Notes: generated by a model from the sequence alone, not told the origin. A stretch of DNA of 64,000 bases from DASQPR01 sp963836785 (GCA_963836785.1 CAWIKW010000019.1:1-64000); one strand, 5' to 3'; shown: positions 25,657-34,395, numbered from the stretch's first letter. A program made the numbers and translations.

Positions 25657-27228
25657 CTACGCGGACTCGAAGTGGCCGGTCAGTCCGTGCTGGGTGGCGA
25701 AGAGCGTCGCCGCCGCCCGGCTGGATATGCCGAGCTTGGCGTAGATGTGCTCGACGTGGTTCGACGCTGTTTTCGGCGATACCACCAGGCGGCGGCCGAT
25801 CTCCTTGTTCGAGCAGCCCCGGGCCAGCAGCGCGAGCACCTCGACCTCACGCGCCGTGAGGCCGCCGGGCCAGTCGCGCCGGGCCGGGGCCCGCTGGCCG
25901 GCGGCGGTCAGTACGGCGCGTACCGCGTCGCCGTCCAAGCGGCCGGCCCGTACGTCCGACTGCAGCTCCGCGGTGGCCCGCTCGATATCGAGCGCCGGCC
26001 GGTGTGGTCGTGGCTCCGTCATCGCGTGGAAGACGTCGGCGGCGGCCAGCAAGCGATCCGACGGCGTCAGCGAGCCCGCGCTCAGCCCGCGCGGATAGCC
26101 CGAACCGTCGAGGCGCTCATGGTGGCGCGACGCGATCACCCGACTCGATTCGAGCGCCTCGACCCGCGCCAGCATGCGGTCGGTGAGGTACGGATGAAGC
26201 CGTACGCGTTCCACCTCGGCCGGGGTCAGCCGACCGGCTCGGTCCCAAATCGTGTTCGAGACGCCGAGTCGGCCGAGGTCGTGGATCAGGGCGGCGCGCC
26301 GGATAGTGGTCACGTCGTCGGCCGACAGCCCGGACGCGCGCGCCGCGGCACTGGCAAGGTTGGCCACGCCACGTGAGTGGCCGGCGAGATATGGCGACTT
26401 CAGATCGACGAGGTCGGCCATCGCCTCGAGCACACCGTCAAGTTCGGCGCCATCGACGCGCCGGGACAGCTGCGGCTCAGCGTCAAGCACCGCGTTCCAG
26501 TCGGACGCGTCGCCGAGACCGTCCAGTGTGGCCGGTGCGTTCGCCAGGAACATGTCGACGAGACCGTCGTCGAACTGCGTGCCGCGATTGCGCCTGGCCA
26601 TGGCGCGCGCCCCATCGAGGCCGCGGCGGCGACTGAACACCTCGACCGGACCGGAAAGTTGGACGAGTCGCGCCGGCAGACAGATCTCGTCGCCGCGCAG
26701 ATGCTCGGGCTGGCCTTTGCCGTCCCACTGCTCGTACGCCTGCCGCATCGCCGTCGCGACCGCCCCATCGAGGCCGATCCGGTCGGCGAACTGGGCTCCG
26801 AGTGTGGAGTGCGTCGTCAAGAACGTAATCATCCGTCGTTGCCCGACGACGGGAAACGACGCGAGCCGCCGAGCCCGCGCGATGCCCGAGCCGTGCGAAC
26901 CGATCCGGCGCAGCATGAACGAAATCATCTGCGGCGTGTTCATGTCGAGCATCTCAAAGCCGTCGCTCTTGAAGCTGATCTCGTCGCCGAACCACATCGC
27001 CTGCTCGGTCGCGTCGGCGTGGCAGTACGCGTTCATCATCAAGCCGAGATAGAACGTCGCTTCGCGGTCGTCGTCGGTCGCGCCGGCAAGGTCGGCCAAC
27101 CGCAACGCGATCACCGTCCGTCGCATGCAGTGCTCCATCGGCTGACCGAGGCCGAGGTCAGCCGCATAGGAGAGTGTCGCGACCAGCTCCGCGATCCGGA
27201 TGCCGCGCGGGTCCGGCGTAACCGCCAT
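25657..27228 (-). CDS. HD-GYP-like phosphohydrolase with LuxR-type DNA-binding domain
   Basis: 523 aa. The N-terminal 200 residues form an HD-like module (LGLMMNAYCHADATEQAMW, then a helix ending EQWDGKGQPEHLRGDEI). A second module around 290-430 has an HD-GYP-like signature: HSRGVANLASAAA, IHDLGRLGVSNTIWDR, ASRHHERLDGSGYPRGL and LLAAADVFHAMTEPRPHRPAL. The last 65 residues are a LuxR/FixJ helix-turn-helix (LTAREVEVLALLARGCSNKE, VVSPKTASNHVEHIYAKLG). HD-GYP proteins hydrolyse cyclic dinucleotides, so this may link a second-messenger phosphodiesterase to transcription; activity is inference. ATG 27228 is chosen because TAGACT lies 6 nt upstream. Confidence 0.85.
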   Translation of the reverse strand: MAVTPDPRGIRIAELVATLSYAADLGLGQPMEHCMRRTVIALRLADLAGATDDDREATFYLGLMMNAYCHADATEQAMWFGDEISFKSDGFEMLDMNTPQMISFMLRRIGSHGSGIARARRLASFPVVGQRRMITFLTTHSTLGAQFADRIGLDGAVATAMRQAYEQWDGKGQPEHLRGDEICLPARLVQLSGPVEVFSRRRGLDGARAMARRNRGTQFDDGLVDMFLANAPATLDGLGDASDWNAVLDAEPQLSRRVDGAELDGVLEAMADLVDLKSPYLAGHSRGVANLASAAARASGLSADDVTTIRRAALIHDLGRLGVSNTIWDRAGRLTPAEVERVRLHPYLTDRMLARVEALESSRVIASRHHERLDGSGYPRGLSAGSLTPSDRLLAAADVFHAMTEPRPHRPALDIERATAELQSDVRAGRLDGDAVRAVLTAAGQRAPARRDWPGGLTAREVEVLALLARGCSNKEIGRRLVVSPKTASNHVEHIYAKLGISSRAAATLFATQHGLTGHFESA

Positions 27229-27426
27229 CACCAGAGTCTAGGCAGGTCGCGGCGCCGGCCGGTCCAGCCGGCGCGCCTTGGCACGATCGAGATCATCGAT
27301 GGCCGGCTCGCACCCCCGGAACCGACCCAGCAACCATCCGGATCTGCAACTTTCGGAAACCACCCGACCGATTTAGTCCGATATGTCAACCTGAGTCGGT
27401 GGGGGGCACGAGTTGCGGTGTAGCCG

Positions 27427-29352
27427 ATGACTGAGTCACTGCTTGATGATCGCTACCGCTTGATCGCTCCGCTGGCCGAAGGCGGCATGTCCGTCGTGTG
27501 GCACGGCCACGACGAGGTCCTGGCCAGGTCCGTCGCGGTCAAGGTGATCAAGACCGAGGCGGGTCCGAGCACAAAGTTCGCCCAACGGGTACGGCGGGAA
27601 GCCACGGCGCTCGCCCGGCTGAGCCATCGGCACATCGCCAACGTGTACGACTACGGCGAGAGTGACCTGAACGGCGTGCGGGCGCCGTACCTGGTCATGG
27701 AGCTGGTCGACGGCGAGAGCCTCGGTGCGATGCTCCGGCGTGGCCCGATCACCTGGCCGACCGCGGTCGGGATCGCGGCCCAGGTCGCCGGCGCGCTGGC
27801 GGCCGCGCACGCCGCCGGCGTCGTGCACTGCGACGTGACCCCGGGCAACGTGATGTTGTGCGCCGACGGTGTGAAGATCATCGACTTCGGCATCGCGTCC
27901 ACCGCCGGCGACGTCGCCGAAGGCGTCGTGTTCGGCACGCCGGCCTACCTCGCCCCGGAACGTCGCAACGGCGGCCGGGCGATCCCGGCCAGCGACGTCT
28001 ACGGCATCGGCCTGCTCCTCTACGAGATGCTGGCTGGCCGGCTGCCGTGGCCGGACGGCACGGCGACTGAGGTGGTCGCGGCCCACCGGACGATCCCGCC
28101 GGCTCCGCTGCCCGACGTGCCCGGACTGCCCGATCATGTGGCCGCGCTCTGCGCCGCCTGCCTCGACGTCGACCCGGCCCGGCGCCCGATGAGTCGCGAG
28201 CTGTGGCTGTGTCTGAGCGGCGTCGTTCGCGCGGCCGACCCACGTTCTCGCCGGATACTGAGCGAGGTCACGGCCAAGATCGGGTCCCCTGCGACCGCCC
28301 GGTCGCCGATAGCCGCGGCAGCGCTGCCCGGCTCCGCGGGCGCGTTGGCACCGGCCGTCGCTTTCGCATCAGGGCCTCCGATGGGTTCCGGAATACCGAT
28401 CGGATCCGGAGCGCCGATGGGTTCTGGGGCGCCGATCGGATCCCGTACGCCGATCGGATCCGGTAGGCCGGTCGGCATCACGATGGCGCCCCCGGTCGAC
28501 CCCGGCGCCTGGGCGACGGATATCGCTCTGAGCCCGAAGGCCGCCAAACCTCCCGCCCTCGGTTCGGCCCAGGCCGGTCGATCGCGCAGCGGCACGCGGA
28601 TCATGCCGCACGGGGTGACTGCGTTGCCCGATCCGGGCCGGGCGACGGAGCCGATCGACGAACCGCCACGGTCCTGGCGGCGTCGATCACGCCGGCCGTT
28701 CTTCGCGCTGCCGTCCCTGTTGCTGCTCGTGCTCGTCGTCTGCCTCGGCCTCAGCAAACTGGGGGCGAGCGACGGCGCGGCCGCCGGACCGGTACCGAAC
28801 ATCCAGCCGGCGCGACCGGGCGTCATCCCGGCGCCGCCCTCGGCGACCCCGTCCACCACGCCGTCGAAAGGCCCGACCTCCGCGAGTAACGGCGCCGGCC
28901 ACAGCGGCCACCACAAGGGGAGCGGCCACGACGAGGGCGCCGGCCACGGCAACGGTGGCGGCAAGAACGCTGGCAAGCACACCGGCAAGCACGCTGACAA
29001 CGGCACGGTCGCCGCGCCCGAGGCCGCCGCACTGGCCTGCAACGTCGACTACCGGATCGTGACGCAATGGCCGGTCGGCTTCAGCGCCCAGATGAGCGTT
29101 ACGAACGCCGGGCCGGCCGAGATCTCGGGCTGGACGCTGCAGTTCCAGCTCACCGACGGTGAGCGGGTCGGCGGCGGATGGAACGGCGAATGGGAGCAGC
29201 ACGGCACCGAGGTGTCCGTACGGAATGCCGGGTTCAACGACGCGGTGCCACCCGGTGGCGCGGTCACGCTCGGTTTCATCGGCGTGCTGACCAGCGGCGA
29301 CGCTCTCGAGCCACCCGATTTCACCCTCAACGGCACCTCTTGCGACGCCTGA
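27427..29352 (+). CDS. Transmembrane Ser/Thr protein kinase with extracellular CBM2 domain
   Basis: 641 aa. The Hanks-type kinase domain (1-270) has the Gly loop LAEGGMSVVW, Lys in VAVKVIK, HCD at 134-136 (Cys replaces Arg of HRD, a non-RD kinase), IIDFGIA and GTPAYLAPE. A Gly/Ser/Pro linker with GSGAPM/IG repeats (about 315-345) precedes one membrane helix at 422-443. Outside follow a Pro/Ser/Thr segment, a His/Gly/Lys-rich stretch (490-525), and a C-terminal family-2 carbohydrate-binding module (536-641) with a Cys538-Cys639 pair and exposed Trp residues (QWPVGF, SGWTLQF, GGWNGEW). Such CBM2 domains bind cellulose or chitin. The protein looks like a polysaccharide-sensing kinase. A two-component system follows on the same strand. 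Confidence 0.88.
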   Translation: MTESLLDDRYRLIAPLAEGGMSVVWHGHDEVLARSVAVKVIKTEAGPSTKFAQRVRREATALARLSHRHIANVYDYGESDLNGVRAPYLVMELVDGESLGAMLRRGPITWPTAVGIAAQVAGALAAAHAAGVVHCDVTPGNVMLCADGVKIIDFGIASTAGDVAEGVVFGTPAYLAPERRNGGRAIPASDVYGIGLLLYEMLAGRLPWPDGTATEVVAAHRTIPPAPLPDVPGLPDHVAALCAACLDVDPARRPMSRELWLCLSGVVRAADPRSRRILSEVTAKIGSPATARSPIAAAALPGSAGALAPAVAFASGPPMGSGIPIGSGAPMGSGAPIGSRTPIGSGRPVGITMAPPVDPGAWATDIALSPKAAKPPALGSAQAGRSRSGTRIMPHGVTALPDPGRATEPIDEPPRSWRRRSRRPFFALPSLLLLVLVVCLGLSKLGASDGAAAGPVPNIQPARPGVIPAPPSATPSTTPSKGPTSASNGAGHSGHHKGSGHDEGAGHGNGGGKNAGKHTGKHADNGTVAAPEAAALACNVDYRIVTQWPVGFSAQMSVTNAGPAEISGWTLQFQLTDGERVGGGWNGEWEQHGTEVSVRNAGFNDAVPPGGAVTLGFIGVLTSGDALEPPDFTLNGTSCDA

Positions 29353-29463
29353 CCTCTCTGGTTTGACAGCGCGAGGCTGACGGTCGGCGGGCCGCCTTAC
29401 GGATCGCGGAACATCATTGCCCGCCGTCGGTCGGTGTGCCGATCCCGGCCGTACGCTCGTGTT

Positions 29464-30204
29464 GTGGGCCAACGCATTCTCGTCGTGGACGACGACCCGA
29501 CCGTGAGCGATGTCGTCCGCCGCTATCTCGAGCGAGCGGGTTACGACGTCGTCCTCGCGGCCGACGGACCGGCCGCCCTCGGGGCGTACGCCCGCGAGGA
29601 GCCCGATCTCGTCGTGCTCGATCTGATGCTGCCCGGCATGGACGGCCTGGAAGTCTGCCGGCGGCTGCGGGACAGCTCGACCGAGGTTCCGATCGTCATG
29701 CTGACCGCGCTCGGCGAGGAATCCGACCGGGTGCTCGGCCTGCAACTCGGGGCCGACGACTATGTGACGAAGCCGTTCTCACCGCGCGAACTCGTGCTGC
29801 GCGTGCAGTCGGTGCTGCGCCGGTCGGGCGCCCCGGGCAGCGCCGACACGAAGACGGCCGGACAGGTGCTGACGGACGGTGACCTGACGATCGACACGGC
29901 ACGCCGGGTCGCGATGCGCGGCGGCGCCGAGTTGGCTCTGACCGTACGAGAGTTCGATCTTCTCGCCTACCTGATGTCGCACCCGGGCCGAGCGTTCCGG
30001 CGGTCCGAGTTGCTGGAGGCGGTCTGGGGTTGGACGTTCGGCGATCAGTCGACGGTGACCGTGCACGTGCGGCGGCTGCGCGAGAAGATCGAGAACGATC
30101 CGGCCAACCCGACCCGCATCGTGACGGTGTGGGGCGTCGGATATCGCTTCGAGTCGGCCGGCCGGTCCGCCGGCCTGGCTACCAACGAGGGCTCCCGTGC
30201 GTGA
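29464..30204 (+). CDS. Response regulator, OmpR/PhoB family
   Basis: 246 aa. The receiver domain has the acidic pair in VDDDP, phospho-acceptor Asp53 in VVLDLMLPGMDG, switch Thr in MLTAL and Lys in DYVTKPFSP. The C-terminal winged helix is ALTVREFDLLAYLMSHPGRA, RSELLEAVWGW and VTVHVRRLREKIE. GTG 29464 follows TACGCT by 6 nt (leaderless). Its stop overlaps the histidine kinase start by 8 bp, so the two form a cognate pair. Confidence 0.95.
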   Translation: MGQRILVVDDDPTVSDVVRRYLERAGYDVVLAADGPAALGAYAREEPDLVVLDLMLPGMDGLEVCRRLRDSSTEVPIVMLTALGEESDRVLGLQLGADDYVTKPFSPRELVLRVQSVLRRSGAPGSADTKTAGQVLTDGDLTIDTARRVAMRGGAELALTVREFDLLAYLMSHPGRAFRRSELLEAVWGWTFGDQSTVTVHVRRLREKIENDPANPTRIVTVWGVGYRFESAGRSAGLATNEGSRA

Positions 30205-31219
30205 CCTGGTCGGCCTCGTGCTGGCCGCCCTGGCCGGCGTGTTGATCGTCGCGATCCCCGGCGCCGTCGCCCACTACTACCTCCGCGGTCGTTCCATCAC
30301 CGCCCACATCGTGCTGATGCTCGCCGTAACCGTGCTGGCCGCGGTGGCCGGCGTCATCGCGGTCGCCCGCGGGATGTTCATCTCCGACCACGACCTGCGC
30401 GTTCTCCTCGTGGTGCTCGGGATCGCCGGCATTTTCAGTCTCGCCATGGGGCTGTGGCTCGGTCGCCGGCTCGGCCGCGACGCGATGTGGGCCGACGAGG
30501 TACGGGATCGCGAGCGCAGTGTGGAAGCGAGCCGGCGCGAGCTCGTGGCGTGGGTGTCCCACGATCTGCGTACGCCGCTGGCCGGCATGCGCGCGATGGC
30601 TGAGGCCCTCGAGGACGGCGTGGTGACCGACGAGGCGACGGTCGCCGACTATCACCGGCGCATCCGCATGGAGACCGACCGGATGACCCAGCTCGTCGAC
30701 GACCTGTTCGAGCTGTCGCGCATCAATGCCGGTGCGCTGCGGTTGTCGCTCGGCAACGTACCGCTGGGTGATGTGGTGTCCGACGCCGTGGCGTCGGCCG
30801 AACCGATCGCCACCGCGAAGCGGATCCAACTGCAGGCCGAGCGGGGGGAGTGGCCGGTCGTCCAGGGCAGCGAGCGGGAGATCGCGCGCATCGTGGCCAA
30901 TCTGCTGCGCAACGCGATCCGCTACACGCCGGCCGACGGATCGATCACGGTCAGCGGCGGGCGGGACGAAGAGGGCGGCTGGCTCGCGGTCACCGACGCA
31001 TGCGGTGGGATCCCCGAATCCGACCTGCCGCGTGTGTTCGACGTCGCATTCCGGGGCGAGGCCGCCCGTACCCCTCGCACCGGCCATGACCACGATGGCG
31101 GTGGCGGCGGGCTCGGCCTTGCCATCGTCCGTGGTCTGGTCGAGGCGCATCGCGGCGAAGTCGCGGTCACCAACGTCGGCGATGGCTGCCGATTCATGGT
31201 GCGGCTCCCCGCGATCTGA
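30197..31219 (+). CDS. Sensor histidine kinase
   Basis: 340 aa. Two to three N-terminal membrane helices span residues about 5-95 with almost no extracellular loop, so the signal is probably membrane-borne or intracellular. The phospho-acceptor is His122 in WVSHDLRTPLAGMRAMAE. The ATPase domain has ANLLRNAIRYTPADG (N box), DACGGIPESDL (G1) and GGGGLGLAIVRGLVEAHRG (G2). The Gly-rich HDHDGGGGG insertion before G2 is unusual. GTG start within the 3' end of the response regulator gene. Confidence 0.93.
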   Translation: MRDLVGLVLAALAGVLIVAIPGAVAHYYLRGRSITAHIVLMLAVTVLAAVAGVIAVARGMFISDHDLRVLLVVLGIAGIFSLAMGLWLGRRLGRDAMWADEVRDRERSVEASRRELVAWVSHDLRTPLAGMRAMAEALEDGVVTDEATVADYHRRIRMETDRMTQLVDDLFELSRINAGALRLSLGNVPLGDVVSDAVASAEPIATAKRIQLQAERGEWPVVQGSEREIARIVANLLRNAIRYTPADGSITVSGGRDEEGGWLAVTDACGGIPESDLPRVFDVAFRGEAARTPRTGHDHDGGGGGLGLAIVRGLVEAHRGEVAVTNVGDGCRFMVRLPAI

Positions 31220-31254
31220 GCACGCGTCGTGGCCGGCGTAGGCCGCGGTGCTTG

Positions 31255-32064
31255 CTACGGCAGGTCGAACGGCAGCTTGAGACCGTCCAGCGCGTGGCCA
31301 CAGGCGCACGGTCTGGCGTCGGCGGCCGGCAGCCGCGTTACGGCGTCGAGCAGGATCTCGCGGACCCGGTCGGTGTTCTCGGCGAAGACGCGGAATACCT
31401 CCTCGTGTGTGACGCCGTGGTCGCCGTCCACGCCGGCGTCGAGATCGGTGACGAGCGCGATCGCGGCGTAACAGAGGCCCAGCTCGCGTGCGAGAACCGC
31501 CTCCGGATGACCGGTCATGTTGACCACGGCGCCGCCGATCGAGGCATACCAGCGGGATTCGGCGCGGGTGGAGAAGCGCGGGCCCTCGATCACCACCATC
31601 GCACCGCCGTCGGTCGCAGTGATGCCGTGCCGTTCGGTCGCGTCGAGCGCGGCCACCCGACCGGTCGGGCAGTACGGATCGGCGAAGTTCACGTGCACGG
31701 CGCCCTGGTCGTAATACGTCTGCACGCGGGCGGTAGTGCGGTCGATCAATTGGTCGGGCACGACGAACGATCCCGGCCCGAGGTCCGGCCGGAGGCCACC
31801 GACCGCGCACGGCGCGAGAATCTGGCGTACGCCGATGCTGCGGAGCGCCCACAGATTCGCGCGGTACGGGATTCGGTGGGGCGGGAAACGGTGATCCTTA
31901 CCGTGACGCGGCAGGAATGCAACCGACCGTCCGGCCACGTCCGCCACCGTGATCGGGTCGGACGGCTCGCCGTACGGCGTGTCGACCGGATGCTCCACGG
32001 CGCCGGTCAGTAAGGCATAAAGGCCCGACCCGCCAATGACGGCGACATCAGCGATATGGCTCAC
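31255..32064 (-). CDS. mtnP: S-methyl-5'-thioadenosine phosphorylase
   Basis: 269 aa of the PNP/MTAP superfamily; cleaves 5'-methylthioadenosine (from polyamine and SAM metabolism) or a related purine nucleoside with phosphate. Signatures: VAVIGGSGLYAL at the N-terminus, FLPRHGKDHRFPPHRIPYRANLWALR region, CAVGGLRPDLGPGSFVVPDQ, and GPRFSTRAESRWYASIGG-VVNMTGHPEAVLARELGLCYA. The GTG start follows TAAGGT by 6 nt. The polyamine importer at the left of the window would generate demand for this salvage step, but the genes are far apart. Confidence 0.93.
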   Translation of the reverse strand: MSHIADVAVIGGSGLYALLTGAVEHPVDTPYGEPSDPITVADVAGRSVAFLPRHGKDHRFPPHRIPYRANLWALRSIGVRQILAPCAVGGLRPDLGPGSFVVPDQLIDRTTARVQTYYDQGAVHVNFADPYCPTGRVAALDATERHGITATDGGAMVVIEGPRFSTRAESRWYASIGGAVVNMTGHPEAVLARELGLCYAAIALVTDLDAGVDGDHGVTHEEVFRVFAENTDRVREILLDAVTRLPAADARPCACGHALDGLKLPFDLP

Positions 32065-32109
32065 GTACAGACCTTATCGGGGGCCACATTGGCAAGATAT
32101 CGTGCGTGC

Positions 32110-32457
32110 ATGGCGCTGCATGTCGGGATGGTCACCATCGACTCGGTGGATCCCCGGAGCCTGGCCGATTTCTGGACCGTGGCACTGGACATGAAAGTCG
32201 TCGCCGATCACGGCGGTGAGTACCTGATGTTGAAGGGGGCCGGGGATCTTATTGTCGGCTTGCAGCGCGTGTCCGTACCAACGGCCGGCAAGAATCGCGT
32301 CCACCTCGATTTGTCCACCAAGGACCGGGCGGCCGAAGTCGCACGGCTGCGCGGGATCGGCGCCGATGTCGTCGACGAACACCAGGTCCCCGGGTTCGCC
32401 TGGACCGTGCTCTCCGACCCCGATGGCAATGTGTTCTGCGTGGGAGCGGAGGAGTAG
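32110..32457 (+). CDS. VOC-superfamily (glyoxalase-like) protein
   Basis: 115 aa with the vicinal-oxygen-chelate fold: MVTIDSVDPRSLADFWTVAL at the start, GKNRVHLDLSTKDRAAEVARL in the centre and VLSDPDGNVFCV at the end, matching the glyoxalase-like family found as stand-alone proteins in actinomycetes. The ATG follows TATCGT by 6 nt; the longer upstream reading is rejected. Ligand unknown. A second, related protein is encoded at 59337. Confidence 0.85.
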   Translation: MALHVGMVTIDSVDPRSLADFWTVALDMKVVADHGGEYLMLKGAGDLIVGLQRVSVPTAGKNRVHLDLSTKDRAAEVARLRGIGADVVDEHQVPGFAWTVLSDPDGNVFCVGAEE

Positions 32458-32505
32458 CAGGTCATGGCGGCGGTCGGCGAGTCGGGGCGGATCGGGGGGA
32501 TGAGA

Positions 32506-33060
32506 ATGGAATCCCTCGCCGGACGTCTTCTGGTGGCGACCCCTGCGCTCAAGGATCCGAATTTCGAGCGGACCGTGGTGATGCTCGTCGCGCACGAACC
32601 GGGCGGCACGCTCGGCGTCGTCCTGAACCGCGCCACCGAAGTGACCGTCGCCGAGGTGCTCGACGGCTGGGGCGGCCTGGCCGGCGACCCGTCGGTCGTT
32701 TTCGAGGGTGGCCCGATGCAGCCGGAATCGGCGATCTGCCTCGCCCGTACTCGCTTGGCGACCGGCCGCGTGGCCGGCTTCAACCGGGTGTCCGGCGCGG
32801 TCGGCACGCTGGATCTGTCGCAGGATCCGCAGACGATCAAAGACAAGATCTTGGGGGTACGGGTCTTTGCCGGCTACGCCGGCTGGGAGGATGGGCAGCT
32901 CGAGCGCGAGATCGAGAGCGGCTCATGGTTCGTGTTCGACGCATTGCCCGGCGATCCGTTCGTCGCCCGGCCCGACGATCTGTGGCCCATGGTGCTGCGC
33001 CGTCAGGGTGGGCTGATGGCCGCGGTCGCGATCTTCCCGCCCGACCCGACGATGAACTGA
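32506..33060 (+). CDS. YqgE/AlgH family protein (UPF0301)
   Basis: 184 aa, full length for the family: ESLAGRLLVATPALKDPNFERTVV, GTLGVVLNRATE, VFEGGPMQPESAICLA and RVFAGYAGWEDGQLEREIESGSWFVFDA, in order. The function is not well defined; AlgH was linked to alginate regulation in Pseudomonas. ATG 32506 has GGGGGGA about 6 nt upstream; ATG 32500 is also possible. Follows the VOC gene by 48 bp. Confidence 0.9.
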   Translation: MESLAGRLLVATPALKDPNFERTVVMLVAHEPGGTLGVVLNRATEVTVAEVLDGWGGLAGDPSVVFEGGPMQPESAICLARTRLATGRVAGFNRVSGAVGTLDLSQDPQTIKDKILGVRVFAGYAGWEDGQLEREIESGSWFVFDALPGDPFVARPDDLWPMVLRRQGGLMAAVAIFPPDPTMN

Positions 33061-33208
33061 TCTTCCGCTCTTCCGCCTCCGCGCGGTCCGCGCCGGCAGC
33101 TCCCGTTGGCGCATCTTCCGCGCTCGCGGCGCTCGCCGTCCGGCGGTCCGAAGTGACGGCGCTGAGGCGGCTGTGTACTATTGCGCAGTGCCCGGCCACC
33201 GGGCATTT

Positions 33209-33281
33209 GGGGCCGTGGCGCAGCTGGTAGCGCACCACACTGGCAGTGTGGGGGTCAGGGGTTCGAGTCCCCTCGGCTCCA
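33209..33281 (+). tRNA. tRNA-Ala (GGC anticodon)
   Basis: Cloverleaf: acceptor GGGGCCG/CGGCTCC with the G3-U70 pair that identifies tRNA-Ala, anticodon stem CCACA/TGTGG with loop CTGGCAG (anticodon GGC), T-arm GGGGTTCGAGTCCCC, discriminator A at 33281. CCA is not encoded. A TACTAT -10 box lies about 30 bp upstream (33175-33180). Its 3' end borders a truncated integrase, so it is a probable attB site. Confidence 0.96.
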
Positions 33282-33309
33282 CCCGAAGTTTCAGCAGGTG
33301 AGCGGCCTA

Positions 33310-33347
33310 GTCAAGATCAACGGCTGGGCCGTTTTCCATGTCTTGAC
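33310..33347 (+). terminator. Terminator downstream of tRNA-Ala
   Basis: AACGGC-TGG-GCCGTT (33319-33333) followed by TT, enclosed by an outer 7-bp pair GTCAAGA/TCTTGAC (33310-33316 with 33341-33347). It overlaps the end of the truncated integrase frame. Confidence 0.5.
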
Positions 33348-33499
33348 CGGTACCGAATTTCACCGCGCTTCACATCGGTCTGGATCAAACGCTGATCACG
33401 CTTGCCATTCGGCTTAGGTCCGACGTCGATCGCAAACCGGTACCGCACCGAGCCGTCCTTATGCACGACCTTCTTGATCAGATCAACACGAGTCGGCAT
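33317..33499 (-). pseudogene. N-terminal fragment of a tyrosine integrase
   Basis: Only 60 codons remain. The first 45 residues (LIKKVVHKDGSVRYRFAIDV, then GPKPNGKRDQRLIQTDVKRGEI) match the N-terminal arm-type DNA-binding domain of integrases from actinomycete integrative elements; the core-binding and catalytic domains are gone. The ATG overlaps the stop of the XRE gene (ATGA), the usual int position at the end of such an element. It lies 36 bp from the 3' end of tRNA-Ala. Confidence 0.7.
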
Positions 33500-34200
33500 C
33501 AGTGGGCCGCCTCTTCGTTGTTCGGTGACCGGTCAATGAGCGGGGCGAGGTCTGGCCGCAGCGCCGGCGGCTCGACACCACGCTTACGCAGGCCGCCGCG
33601 AAGATTGCGCCAAAGATCTTCCGCGTCCCGAAGACGAATCCGGGCGGCGTCCGCGCGCTGCTCATACTCGCGTCGGTCCTGATCCGTCGTCGCACTCCCT
33701 GCGGCCGCGACGAACGCCCTTACATCGCTCTGCAACTTCATGTGCTCGCGCCGATAGTCGTCGTCCTGCATAAACGCTGACAACGTCTGTGCAGCGTTCG
33801 ACCAGATGTCGGTCAGACCGTCGTAGTCGTCGGGCTGTGGGTGATCGGGGGTTTGACGCTCCGGGTACGACCGTCGACCCGTGAACCATTTCGCCGCGTC
33901 CCAGGTGTCGGCTATCTGCGCGGGGAGCGCCTCGAACTCGGCGACGTCACCCACCGGATAGATCAACAGGATCGGCGGCACGCGTAGCGCCCTGGCCAGG
34001 GCGATGACCTCGGCCACGGTCACGGTCTGCCGATGCCCTTTCTCGAGCTTCGCGACCACGGATCGGTCAAGCGGGTGTCCCAGGTCGGTGCATCGATCCG
34101 CGAGGGCCTGTGCGGTCATCTTCTGCGCCGCTCTGTATTGAGCGACGCGCTGGCCTATCCCGTGGGCAAGTCGCGACGACCATCCGGTGTCTTGTTCCAC
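33499..34200 (-). CDS. XRE-family regulator of a degraded integrative element
   Basis: 233 aa. A helix-turn-helix of the Cro/CI type covers residues about 15-75 (IGQRVAQYRAAQKMTAQALADRC, SVVAKLEKGHRQTVTVAEVIALARAL). The C-terminal 110 residues are helical and charged, with a possible coiled coil (DQDRREYEQRADAARIRLRDAEDLWRNL). Similar proteins sit just upstream of int in actinomycete integrative elements. It is probably intact but has lost its element. Confidence 0.75.
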   Translation of the reverse strand: MEQDTGWSSRLAHGIGQRVAQYRAAQKMTAQALADRCTDLGHPLDRSVVAKLEKGHRQTVTVAEVIALARALRVPPILLIYPVGDVAEFEALPAQIADTWDAAKWFTGRRSYPERQTPDHPQPDDYDGLTDIWSNAAQTLSAFMQDDDYRREHMKLQSDVRAFVAAAGSATTDQDRREYEQRADAARIRLRDAEDLWRNLRGGLRKRGVEPPALRPDLAPLIDRSPNNEEAAH

Positions 34201-34278
34201 AGCGGAACAGTAACCCGCCGCCGTTTCACGGCGGAGCGATCTTGTCCCATCTCGTCCACCATCAGCCGGTACTTGGGA

Positions 34279-34395
34279 TCACGTCTTGATCTTGTTGCGG
34301 GCATCCCCAAACAGAGCATCCAGCGCGGCAGCGATGGCGTGATCCCGATCCCGCGCCGCGTGCTGGTAGATCATTGCCGCCCGGTCTGGGTGCTA
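34279..34395 (-). pseudogene. C-terminal fragment of a tyrosine integrase
   Basis: The minus-strand frame ends DRAAMIYQHAARDRDHAIAA-ALDALFGDARNKIKT-stop, the typical integrase C-terminus; the Tyr in MIYQH corresponds to the catalytic nucleophile. Upstream the frame is broken: adding one C near 34388 would join GDST to PDRAAMIYQH, so a 1-bp deletion is likely. The rest of the gene is missing. From 34396 to 34588 no gene is evident. Confidence 0.65.
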
